Notes: generated from the sequence alone by a model not told the origin. A stretch of DNA of 64,000 bases from Desulfallas sp. Bu1-1 (GCF_015594625.1 NZ_JADNRQ010000016.1:1-64000), one strand, 5' to 3'; positions 46,757-53,345 are shown, numbered from the stretch's first letter. Numbers and translations: made by a program.

Positions 46757-47203
46757 CTATTTTCCATTGCGGTAAACCCTTAATATGCTTTCGGCCATTT
46801 GGCACATGTCTTCCCTGAGCCAGCCCGGTTCAAGAACTTCCACGGCATCTCCCCACTGCACTATCCAGATCTTCATTTCATTAATGCCGCACACTTGGAA
46901 GGAAACAATAATGGACCCGTCGTCCAGTTCTTTTTCCAGTACCTGCGAGGTGTGGTAAGGTTTTTGATTCTAAAGGCCACACCGGGTTCGAACTTAAGCC
47001 TGACCGTGCACACTTCCCCGTCGTTAATCACACCACAGTTTGTGGCCATGTGTTCTTTTATGATAAAATCCTCCGGGTATGTAAACTTTTCCGTTGTATA
47101 CGGGTAGGCATCCGTGATCTGGTCCACCCGGAATACCCGGATGGCCCGGCGCTCAAGGCAGTAGGCCACCAGGTACCAGTTCTGCCGCTTGATGATTGAA
47201 TTT
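46757..47203 (-). pseudogene. WYL-domain regulator remnant
   Basis: The first frame carries the WYL core (KRQNWYLVAYCLERRAIR, VFRVDQITDA) and continues to RIKN. Near 46960 the reading shifts and resumes as YHTSQVLEKELDDGSIIVSF, then LEPGWLREDMCQMAESI and a stop at 46757. The N-terminal HTH is missing. WYL proteins often repress phage-defence loci, so this may be the former regulator of the cassette to its left. Confidence 0.75.
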
Positions 47204-47298
47204 TACCGACACGATTTGACATGGTTTTTTCTTGACGCACTTTCCTAAAAGTGGTTCAATTGAACTTGGTGCAAAATAGCGTAAGGAGGAACATTTTA

Positions 47299-47454
47299 GT
47301 GGTACTTGGCAGGGTAATTCTACGACTGGAGAAGGCCAGGAGGGAACTGTTGTCCGTCGATCCCGGAAACAAAGAGAAGCTCTTGGCAGCCAGTCAGAAA
47401 GTGGATAAGTTGGTTGTAGAGTATTTCCGTGCGAAAAGAACGGGCAGATTATAA
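47299..47454 (+). CDS. Spo0E-like aspartyl-phosphate phosphatase
   Basis: 51 residues from the GTG at 47299, which has AGGAGG 9 nt upstream. LRLEKARREL is followed by LAASQKVDKLVVEYFR, the S-Q-x-L/V-D signature of the Spo0E family of small helical-hairpin phosphatases that dephosphorylate Spo0A~P and restrain sporulation. It is intact within an otherwise decayed island. Confidence 0.7.
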   Translation: MVLGRVILRLEKARRELLSVDPGNKEKLLAASQKVDKLVVEYFRAKRTGRL

Positions 47455-47585
47455 AATTAATTCCTCATGTTTACTGCAAGATTTCGATTCCCTGGAAAAG
47501 AAAAAGTATCCAGGAAAAAATTGCTCATCGGAAATCCATTAACAGTGACAGAAAACCCTCATGTTTACGGTGGGAGGGATTAATA

Positions 47586-48374
47586 GTGAAACCGTTTAAA
47601 ATTTGCGACAGCCTTTACCAGATAGGCGGCCCGGAAATCACCACCCCGGAAGACTGCTGCGTTTACCTTCTCGACGGCGGCGGTGAACTGGCCATAATCG
47701 ATACCGGATTGGGCCGCAGTGCCCCCGACATGATCGGCAACCTGAAGAAGCTTGACCTTGACCCCGCTTGCGTGAAATATCTGGTGACGACGCACGGCCA
47801 CATCGACCATACAGGAGGACTGGCTTACCTAAAAGAAAAATTACAGGCCAAAGTGGTGGCCCATGAGCGTGAACTCCCGGCAGTGGAGGGGGAAAATACC
47901 GTACTCACTGCAGCAAGTTATTACGGCGTGAATTACAGGCCGGTGACGGTGGACGTTGTACTCCGAGGCGAAGAAGAAACCTTGGACCTAGGGGGTCTCA
48001 AACTTGTCTTTCTCCATACTCCCGGCCACACTCCCGAAGGAATTTCCCCTTACGTTGAACTCGGAGGGAAAAGGATTCTTTTCGGACAGGACATCCACGG
48101 TCCGTTTAATCCCGCTTGGGGGTCGGATCTGACCGCCTGGGAACAATCAATGCGAAAGCTTTTGGCTCTTAAGCCTGATATCCTCTGCGAGGGGCATTTT
48201 GGGATTTATCAGCCTTATGAAAAGATCAGGCGGTACATCGAAAGCTATCTGCAACGTTATCAGGACACTCCCTGGGCATATCGTACACTCCTTGTAATGT
48301 TGGGCTTTAAATCCGTCTTAATTGCTTCAGCTATAACCAAATCCACTTTACGGCCAAGTAAATCTTCAAGATAA
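47586..48374 (+). CDS. MBL-fold metallohydrolase, C-terminus altered by a junction
   Basis: 262 residues. The metal motifs are intact: THGHIDHTGG (HxHxDH, about 72), TPGHTPEG, FGQDIHGP and EGHFGIY. GTG start after GGGAGGG. The body resembles glyoxalase II/flavodiiron-like MBL proteins. From about residue 238 (GFKSVLIASAITKS) the frame is simply the antisense of the MNT remnant, so the native C-terminus was probably lost at a recombination point and the last about 25 residues are accidental. Activity may survive because the metal site is upstream of the junction. Confidence 0.75.
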   Translation: MKPFKICDSLYQIGGPEITTPEDCCVYLLDGGGELAIIDTGLGRSAPDMIGNLKKLDLDPACVKYLVTTHGHIDHTGGLAYLKEKLQAKVVAHERELPAVEGENTVLTAASYYGVNYRPVTVDVVLRGEEETLDLGGLKLVFLHTPGHTPEGISPYVELGGKRILFGQDIHGPFNPAWGSDLTAWEQSMRKLLALKPDILCEGHFGIYQPYEKIRRYIESYLQRYQDTPWAYRTLLVMLGFKSVLIASAITKSTLRPSKSSR

Positions 48375-48564
48375 AATTTTAAATCCATGTAGTTATCGGA
48401 CGTTTTTTAGTTTTGATAGAATTCCACCAGAATATCTATGTCACTCGTATCGGTTTGCTCTCCCCGGGCAAATGACCCGAAAAGCCCTATTTTTTTACAC
48501 CAAAACCTTTAATTTTTATCATATTAGTTTCGATTTTCGCAAGTATTGCATTATCGTTATTCAT
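48300..48564 (-). pseudogene. MNT-type nucleotidyltransferase remnant
   Basis: Minus-strand text from the ATG at 48564 reads MNNDNAILAKIE, breaks in an A7 run (stop TAG; one extra A restores frame), then GLFGSFARGEQTDTSDIDILVEF, the GSFxRG and DxD motifs of minimal nucleotidyltransferases, an in-frame TAA, and MDLKFYLEDLLGRKVDLVI. MNT proteins are antitoxins of HEPN-MNT pairs; no HEPN partner is visible. Its 3' end is fused to the MBL gene. Confidence 0.75.
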
Positions 48565-48764
48565 ATTCAATCACCTTTCAGGCCGAACCCTGCGTTTTAT
48601 GCGTTGTTGACTTGGGAAAATACCTTTGCCCAATTTAACTTTCATGGACATTTTTATTTTTAAATTCTTTTTTGTATTTTATCTTATACCTTATTCATTG
48701 GCAATAAATTGTAGCCAATAAATGTAAAGAACAAACGGTTTAACTGGGGATATTATTGTAATGA

Positions 48765-48990
48765 AAGTTAGCCTTCCGCAGCCTGGCGGAAGGCGCGCGG
48801 TAGCGCGTGGGGCCGCAGCCGTGGCCCCTATCCCCGGGGCGGCAATGCCGCTCCGTCGGCGGCGTTATAACCATGCGCGTAAACCGGCTTGTACATGGGG
48901 CGGGCATGCGGAACGGTACCACAATCGCGCGGGGCAGGGCCGCGGGCGGAGCCGGCGGCCTGGTGGATGAGGCCGGGAGGTGCGACCGAC
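48765..48990 (+). ncRNA. GC-rich, hairpin-dense stretch, possible structured RNA
   Basis: Between AT-rich flanks lies about 225 nt of very GC-rich sequence without a convincing gene. It contains stacked perfect hairpins: GCCTTCCGC/GCGGAAGGC, GCGC-GGTA-GCGC, GGGGCC/GGCCCC, CGGC-AAT-GCCG and GGCCGC/GCGGCC. The density of stems suggests a functional RNA, for example an orphan HEARO/omega-type RNA of an IS200/605-like element or part of a group II intron, but I cannot identify it. The strand is a guess. Confidence 0.4.
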
Positions 48991-49052
48991 CCGATATTCA
49001 AGCATTTATATTGGGCGCACTTCCCTGCCGTTCCTTATGTTTAATATCGGGT
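48989..49052. repeat. 10-bp inverted repeat flanking 44 nt
   Basis: ACCCGATATT (48989-48998) and its perfect inverse AATATCGGGT (49043-49052). The right arm lies within a minus-strand protein remnant; the left closes the GC-rich stretch. It may mark an element end. Confidence 0.5.
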
Positions 49053-49358
49053 ATGAATACGCTGGCAAACATTGCACCGGTAGCGGGTCTTTTGCGGTTC
49101 TATACCAACCATTCTTGATTCTATTTGATAAGTTCCTAAAGTTCCCGTAACTGTCGATCCCTTGCTGCTTTTTAAAGAAACATTGACAAGTACCTTTGAC
49201 CGGAAAGCTGAAACGCAATTCTGGTTGTCTGATTCTGCCTTATATTCCTTCAGCCCCTGGGGCGGAAAATCAAATAGCGGCAAAAACCCGCGCTGTACTT
49301 CATCATTACTCTCATGCCGGGCTTTAGTTGCCCAGACATACAAACAGGTCCTTTTCAA
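49041..49358 (-). pseudogene. Protein remnant with CxxC zinc-finger start
   Basis: A 105-codon frame whose C-terminal half looks genuinely coding (TYQIESRMVGIEPQKTRYRC, CNVCQRIHTRY) and then stops. Beyond the stop another Cys pair (CAQYKC) appears, as if a zinc finger were broken. The pattern reminds me of C-terminal zinc fingers of large helicases, but that is not secure. No ribosome-binding site is evident. Confidence 0.4.
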
Positions 49359-49369
49359 CTTACGTTATG

Positions 49370-49657
49370 TTATACCAGATATAATCCCGCTGCACCACGC
49401 GGGCCTCCACCTTCTCCACCAGGTCCCCGCCCAGGCTGGTGAAAATGTTGGTCATCCTGGCGGGTAATCTCCACCAGCTGGTACACCTGCAGCCCGGCTA
49501 TGACCCGGCCCACGGTATACACCGCCTCGTGCCCGGCGCCGGGCTTAACTCGCGAGTAACGCCGCAGCTTGATCACCGGTTCACCCGTGTCGGGGTCGGT
49601 ACCGGTCTGTACCTTCAATTCAAGATCGCTGTCATATTTAATGGCACTTACCGCCAT
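49370..49657 (-). pseudogene. DUF1659 protein fused out of frame to a DUF2922 tail
   Basis: The first about 68 codons are a normal DUF1659 protein (MAVSAIKYDSDLELKVQTG; AVYTVGRVIAGLQVYQLVEI) with GGAGGTGAGC upstream of ATG. After VEITRQ the frame becomes low-complexity, while the adjacent frame reads MTNIFTSLGGDLVEKVEARVVQRDYIWYNI, matching the C-terminal end of the neighbouring DUF2922 protein. A deletion or recombination has joined the two. DUF1659 and DUF2922 proteins are small paired Firmicute proteins of unknown role. Confidence 0.65.
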
Positions 49658-49725
49658 TAATGCTCACCTCCGCCAAAAACAAAATAAGGTGGGGTCTACC
49701 TCCCCACCCAATCCCCGGGCCGTTA

Positions 49726-49956
49726 CTACTGCTGCTCGTAGATGACACTTACAGTCCTGTCGATGATCCGGGCCTCTTCTTTCGACACCAGGTCGTCGCC
49801 GCTTGTGTTAAAAATGTTGCTGGCAATGATCAGATCCATCACCGAAGTGACCTCGTCTCCAGTAAGGGTGTCCCGCGGGTCGGCCAACGATATGGTCACC
49901 CGCCCGCCGGCCTGGTTAAGAAAAGTCATCTGCAGGGTTTTCGTGGTTTCAGCCAT
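49726..49956 (-). CDS. DUF2922 family protein
   Basis: 76 residues, intact (TLQMTFLNQAGGRVTISLADPRDTLTGDEV; NIFNTSGDDLVSKEEARIIDRT). The ATG has GGGGAGGTGACAAT upstream. Small soluble protein that usually occurs beside DUF1659, as here. Function unknown. Confidence 0.8.
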   Translation of the reverse strand: MAETTKTLQMTFLNQAGGRVTISLADPRDTLTGDEVTSVMDLIIASNIFNTSGDDLVSKEEARIIDRTVSVIYEQQ

Positions 49957-49991
49957 ATTGTCACCTCCCCTTTAGGGATAAATATTAAAGA

Positions 49992-50078
49992 TTATACGGA
50001 TTCCTCCAGCCGGTTGACCTGTTCCCGCAGTACACTGATCAGGGGATACATCTGCAGCAGAGCCAGCGCCTGCATCAC
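49992..50078 (-). CDS. Very small helical ORF upstream of DUF2922 gene
   Basis: 28 codons from GTG (50078) or ATG (50075), reading MQALALLQMYPLISVLREQV and ending NRLEESV. AAGGA lies 10 nt upstream. The heptad-like pattern suggests a short coiled coil. Small helical proteins often accompany DUF1659/DUF2922 pairs, but identity is unproven. Confidence 0.35.
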   Translation of the reverse strand: MMQALALLQMYPLISVLREQVNRLEESV

Positions 50079-50123
50079 GTTATAGATGTCCTTTGCAGCA
50101 AAACCGTTATAGATACTTATTTA

Positions 50124-50161
50124 GAACAATTGTTTGGTATGATGGCATAAAACATTTGTTT
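50124..50161 (+). promoter_or_regulatory. Two LexA-like boxes before the LexA-like gene
   Basis: GAACAATTGTTT (50124-50135) fits GAAC-N4-GTTY, the Firmicute LexA box; AAACATTTGTTT (50150-50161) is a weaker second copy. TATGAT (50138-50143) lies between them as a possible -10. The arrangement predicts SOS control and self-repression. Confidence 0.5.
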
Positions 50162-50171
50162 GGTGGTAAGC

Positions 50172-50381
50172 ATGGTTATGGTTACGGATGATCAAATTAT
50201 CGGCGCCATTGTTGAGCTGAGCCGCAAGGAGTATCCTCCCACTTTCAGGGAATTGATGCAAAAGGTCGGCCTGCGCTCCACCGCCACCTTATACAACCGT
50301 TTAGAGAGGCTCCGCCGGTCCGGGCAGGTGGACTGGGAGCCCAGCTGCCCGCGCACCCTGCGGGTGGTGCGCCGTGTCTAA
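50172..50381 (+). CDS. LexA DNA-binding-domain-only protein
   Basis: 69 residues from ATG 50172 (GGTGG upstream). IIGAIVELSRKEYPPTFREL and LRSTATLYNRLERLRRSG match the winged HTH of LexA (YPPSVREI, SSTSTVHxHLxxLExxG). The C-terminal peptidase domain of LexA is absent, so it cannot self-cleave. It overlaps the next gene by 8 nt and has LexA-like boxes in front. Confidence 0.75.
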   Translation: MVMVTDDQIIGAIVELSRKEYPPTFRELMQKVGLRSTATLYNRLERLRRSGQVDWEPSCPRTLRVVRRV

Positions 50382-50589
50382 GCTATACCGGGAACCGGTG
50401 CAGGTCCGGGAGGATACCGGCGGCCGCCCGGTTGCCTTTCGCTGGCGCAAGTGGTGGTATAAAGTGGAGTCTGTGGCACGGGTCAGGCCCAGTCTGTTTA
50501 AACCCTGGGAGCCCGAGCGGTGGCAGGTAATCGCCAGGGGCGGCGGCGTATTTGAGCTGACCCGGGGCGAAAAAGGCTGGGTGCTGTAG
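50374..50589 (+). CDS. DUF6504-like protein
   Basis: 71 residues (PVAFRWRKWWYKVESVARV; ERWQVIARGGGVFELTRGEK). The pattern fits the DUF6504 family, small proteins that usually follow Y-family polymerase/ImuB genes in SOS mutagenesis cassettes. Here the polymerase is missing and the gene overlaps the LexA-like gene, starting with GTG. Confidence 0.6.
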   Translation: MSKLYREPVQVREDTGGRPVAFRWRKWWYKVESVARVRPSLFKPWEPERWQVIARGGGVFELTRGEKGWVL

Positions 50590-50682
50590 CGGGTGTGGGA
50601 TTAGGTTTTTTATACTCAAATAATCCAAAACCCATATTCACAAAAAAAGGAATTATCTTGATAAATGTAGTATTTTTAGCAC

Positions 50683-50721
50683 AGCAGCGTACCATTGACA
50701 GAAATGTGTCGCTGCTTTTTT
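50683..50721 (+). terminator. Terminator after the LexA-like/DUF6504 pair
   Basis: Stem AGCAGCG/CGCTGCT with a 20-nt loop, followed by TTTTTTG. The remainder of the 50590-50914 gap shows nothing else I can identify. Confidence 0.6.
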
Positions 50722-50914
50722 GTATGGTATGGCAACCGGATTTTAAAGTACGATCCCTTTATTGGACGTTAATTTTAATATTAATCACGTAATTAAGTAC
50801 GAAAATACAATCTAACTTGGAAAGCCTGTCATCATTTTCATCCACGGTTTGTGAATATAAAATCACGGGTGGTTAGTTCTAAAATACTATTGTTCTATAA
50901 TAAGGAGTGATAAA

Positions 50915-51109
50915 GTGAAAACAGACCCCCAAACCTACAAAGAAATTGAAAGATTATTTGATGAATATGTAAAAGAAGTGGAAAGTCTGGGCGAACAAGG
51001 ATTCTTGCAGAAACAAACTGTTGTAACATATTTGACCCATTCACAAAATTTTGTTAGATGGATTAAAGGTGACTTTGAACCTGGCTCAAAAAATAGGAGT
51101 AAAATCTAA
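50915..51109 (+). CDS. Small protein of unknown function
   Basis: 64 residues, GTG start with AAGGAGTG upstream. The motif VTYLTHSQNFVRWIKGDFEPG looks familiar from short Firmicute proteins and from the ends of larger restriction-related proteins, where it reads roughly TYLLHxxNFVRWLxGxFxPG. No function can be assigned. Confidence 0.55.
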   Translation: MKTDPQTYKEIERLFDEYVKEVESLGEQGFLQKQTVVTYLTHSQNFVRWIKGDFEPGSKNRSKI

Positions 51110-51405
51110 GCTTTGATAATAAACTTTATACTGTTAATCATAAAGCCGATATTATAATAAATTATGCCGCACATCAGAGATATAACAAATTAGCGATCGG
51201 TAACCCCGAAAGAAAAATGATTGTGCCTGGCCAGGTGATAACGCACCAAAAGTACGCTTATAATGTTTCCCACCTTCGCCAATGGAGGGCCATATACATC
51301 ATATTTCATGTCAAAGTAAACTTTTCCGTTTTTTAATTGTAATGTTTCTGTTGCTTTTTTTCATTTTTTATGCCACCTCACGTAATTTTACACGAAAATA
51401 CAAAA
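51110..51405. other. AT-rich gap, no gene recognised
   Basis: About 300 nt between the small protein and the hicAB terminator. Short open frames exist on both strands but none has a ribosome-binding site with family-like text. Confidence 0.5.
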
Positions 51406-51428
51406 CCCCCGGTACCCCGGAGGCTTTT
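51406..51428 (-). terminator. Terminator of hicAB, bidirectional-looking
   Basis: Stem CCTCCGG/CCGGGGG with a short loop and T runs on both sides (TTTTGTATTTT on the minus strand). Confidence 0.6.
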
Positions 51429-51443
51429 TTCAGCGATATTCAG

Positions 51444-51779
51444 TTATATAATCTTCACAACCGGAACGCCCGGTGTCGGTTTAGGTATTTTTCTCCCCTC
51501 GGCCAGGGCCGCATAAATCCAAGACAGCTTTACCTCTTCCAACCTGATCATGGCTTCTTCGGGAGTAGACCCGTGAATTTTACATCCCGGTAAATCCTTA
51601 TGCTCGGCCAGCCATTCCCCGTCGGCCAACCTGGTTAACACAACCGGGTATTTTACATCCCTATATGCTTCACTTCGACGAATTAGTTCGGAATGATTGG
51701 CAGGAATATCAAGAAAACGGTCTAATTCTCCTTCCAATGCATCAGTGTTTATTTTAACTGAATTCATTACCGCAGACAC
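51444..51779 (-). CDS. hicB: HicB-type antitoxin
   Basis: 111 residues from GTG 51779, which has AGGGGGG 8 nt upstream; alternative starts lie within four codons. The partial RNase-H-like HicB fold is visible in YPVVLTRLADGEWLAEHKDLPGCKIHGSTPEEAMIRLEE (key part LPGC..G.T..EA). It neutralises the HicA toxin encoded just upstream. It carries an N-terminal extension of about 45 residues relative to minimal HicB. Confidence 0.85.
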   Translation of the reverse strand: MSAVMNSVKINTDALEGELDRFLDIPANHSELIRRSEAYRDVKYPVVLTRLADGEWLAEHKDLPGCKIHGSTPEEAMIRLEEVKLSWIYAALAEGRKIPKPTPGVPVVKII

Positions 51780-51792
51780 TTGATACACCCCC

Positions 51793-52044
51793 CTATTTAA
51801 TTTTAATGCCTATGTATTTGAACAAATTTTTAATATCTTGCACTTGGTACTGGCGTAAGTTCTCATTTTCCATAAGAACAATTGATTGAGAATATCCCGG
51901 ATATGTAAATACTCTGTGGCTACCCGATCTCTTTCGCATGGTGCAACCTATCGCAAGAAGTAGCCGGGCCGCATCTTGGTAAGATATATCCACCGGCACA
52001 GGGTGACTATAAAACCTTTTTAATAGTTTTTCAAATTTGCTCAA
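51793..52044 (-). CDS. hicA: HicA-type mRNA interferase toxin
   Basis: 83 residues. LLLAIGCTMRKRSGSHRVFTYPG has the conserved G-S-H of the double-stranded-RNA-binding-like HicA fold, whose His is catalytic. It is followed after 13 nt by hicB. Intact; probably stabilises what remains of the island. Confidence 0.85.
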   Translation of the reverse strand: MSKFEKLLKRFYSHPVPVDISYQDAARLLLAIGCTMRKRSGSHRVFTYPGYSQSIVLMENENLRQYQVQDIKNLFKYIGIKIK

Positions 52045-52253
52045 CAGGAATACACCTTCTCGCTTGTATATATTTTAGACGTTTTTAGGTTAGGTGCATA
52101 GATAGCTAATTAGTTATTTTGTGAAAAATTTGGCAGAGCTAACGTCATAACGGAATTATTATGTTTGAAAATGTTGCTTAAAAGCACCCCGATATTCTAT
52201 CGGGCTAGTTTGGTGACCCGGACGGTGCCGGGGCCTCTGAATGACCGCGCCCA

Positions 52254-52472
52254 AGAATTGAAAAAGCAGAAAAAACCGGATTTCTAAAAATAATACTTCC
52301 AACTGAAGATTTAAAAAATAAAACACATGCTGTTCTTAAAAACTATCCTGACCAGGATATATCTTACACCGACGCCGCCAGTTTTGTGATCCTGGAGACC
52401 ATGGACATACTGGATGTATTTGGGTTTGATTCCCATTTTTACATCATTAATGAAAACTGTGGCCTACAGTAG
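52254..52472 (+). pseudogene. C-terminal remnant of a VapC-type PIN toxin
   Basis: Frame reads YPDQDISYTDAASFVILETM and FGFDSHFYIINENCGLQ-stop, the conserved C-terminal PIN block (D-x-S-x-x-D-x-x-S and F-D-x-H-F). No start codon with a site, and the N-terminal PIN acidic residues are missing. Confidence 0.7.
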
Positions 52473-52556
52473 CCAAATAATAATACTGGATTAGCTCCAG
52501 TATTTTATCAAAAAAACTATAAGTTAACGTTTATTTCAGACGTGAGGTTTTTAGGC

Positions 52557-52577
52557 CAAGTCCCGCCTTCGACACCA
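52557..52577 (+). repeat. attR-like direct repeat (copy of tRNA-Leu 3' end)
   Basis: 21 nt from CAAGTCCC to ACACCA, 20 of 21 identical to 41187-41207 (C to T at position 13 of the repeat). Right boundary of the island. Confidence 0.8.
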
Positions 52578-52594
52578 AAAAACGTCTATTTTAC

Positions 52595-52634
52595 AAGGCT
52601 TTTAGCGATTTTGCTAAAAGCCTTTTGTTTTTTC
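52595..52634 (+). terminator. Terminator just right of attR, probably the original tRNA-Leu terminator
   Basis: A perfect 12-bp stem AAGGCTTTTAGC/GCTAAAAGCCTT followed by TTGTTTTTTC. It sits 18 nt after the tRNA-end copy, where a tRNA terminator would lie before insertion; none follows the intact tRNA at 41207. Confidence 0.75.
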
Positions 52635-52805
52635 TTTTAGGTCGTTTTTTGCTCAAGGTGTATGTGCCCGTAAATCTTGGTACGTGACGCGGGGGTGGGT
52701 CAATCGAGTACACCTTTTCAGCGAACAGTAACCGCTCACATAACTTGACGGCATAAAACCCACCGAAATTGGCGTAACAAATATAACGCCAACCATTTCA
52801 TGCAT

Positions 52806-52897
52806 ATGCCAACCATTGTTAATAGTGTGTAAACTGTGGGCTGACACATGCCAACCGTTGTTGATACTGTGCAAATGCGGCCTGGCGCATGCCAACA
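52806..52897 (+). repeat. Imperfect tandem repeats of 41-42 bp
   Basis: ATGCCAAC begins at 52806, 52848 and 52889. The first two units share ATGCCAACC-x-TTGTT-x-ATA-x-TGTG-x-AAA; a related GCCAACC occurs near 52783. No proteins in this stretch. Confidence 0.55.
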
Positions 52898-52947
52898 AAT
52901 ATCTTGTCCCCTCAACTTACCGGCTTATAGCCGGTGGCAAGTTAATT

Positions 52948-53002
52948 TGTGACAAAAATGTGACACTTTTGAGACGAGTTTGTGATATTTGCCCGTTAGA
53001 AT
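52948..53002 (+). promoter_or_regulatory. Four-unit 11-bp-phased operator and -10 box
   Basis: TGTGACA (52948), TGTGACA (52959), TGAGACG (52970) and TGTGATA (52981) start exactly 11 bp apart, so they lie on one helix face. TAGAAT (52997-53002) follows as a possible -10. The spacing is typical of OmpR/PhoB-type response regulators; the regulator is not in the window. Confidence 0.6.
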
Positions 53003-53036
53003 AAGTCCATACGCTAAATCGAAAGGAGGGAAAAAA

Positions 53037-53345
53037 ATGAAAAAAAAGCTAATGGTGGTTATTATCTCGGTATTTCTCATAGCTCTGGTCGCACCAGGTG
53101 CCTTTGCAGCAATAAATAACAACCAGAACTACTTTGACTCAATGTTCGACGCTCATAAGCAGTGGGTAAAACAGGCAATGGAAAACAAACAAATAACACC
53201 TGAGCAGGGCAAGGCATGGGAGCAGCACTTTGACTATATGAGACAGTTCCACCAGGAAAACGGTTACATTTGCCCGGGACCGGGCATGATGGGCGGCGGA
53301 ATGATGGGCTGGGGCTGGAACTCCGGTAACGGCAACATTCAGTAA
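53037..53345 (+). CDS. Exported small protein with Met/Gly-rich tail
   Basis: 102 residues. A signal peptide (KKKLMVVIISVFLIALVAPGAFA) is followed by a helical domain (FDAHKQWVKQAMENKQITPEQGKAWEQH) and a tail CPGPGMMGGGMMGWGW. It resembles DUF2680/YckD-like Firmicute exported proteins. Met-rich tails often bind Cu(I). GGAGGG precedes the ATG. First gene of a three-gene operon behind the phased operator. Confidence 0.7.
   Translation: MKKKLMVVIISVFLIALVAPGAFAAINNNQNYFDSMFDAHKQWVKQAMENKQITPEQGKAWEQHFDYMRQFHQENGYICPGPGMMGGGMMGWGWNSGNGNIQ

Noticed and set aside
48980-48990. Group II intron 5' end (GTGCGACC)
   Set aside because: No domain V/VI hairpin, exon-binding context or reverse transcriptase is seen downstream.
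48761-49118. Plus-strand open frames through the GC-rich stretch
   Set aside because: Arg/Gly/Pro-rich text caused by base composition, no ribosome-binding site, no family-like motif.
51282-51593. 103-codon plus-strand frame over the hicB end
   Set aside because: Overlaps hicB antisense and its terminator; basic low-complexity translation.
52806-52897. CRISPR array
   Set aside because: Only three or four imperfect units, no constant spacer length, no cas genes in the window.
52935-52950. Sigma-54 promoter (TGGCAAG...TTTGT) before the Met-rich operon
   Set aside because: The distance between the GG and the second element is one base too long and the GC of the -12 element is missing.
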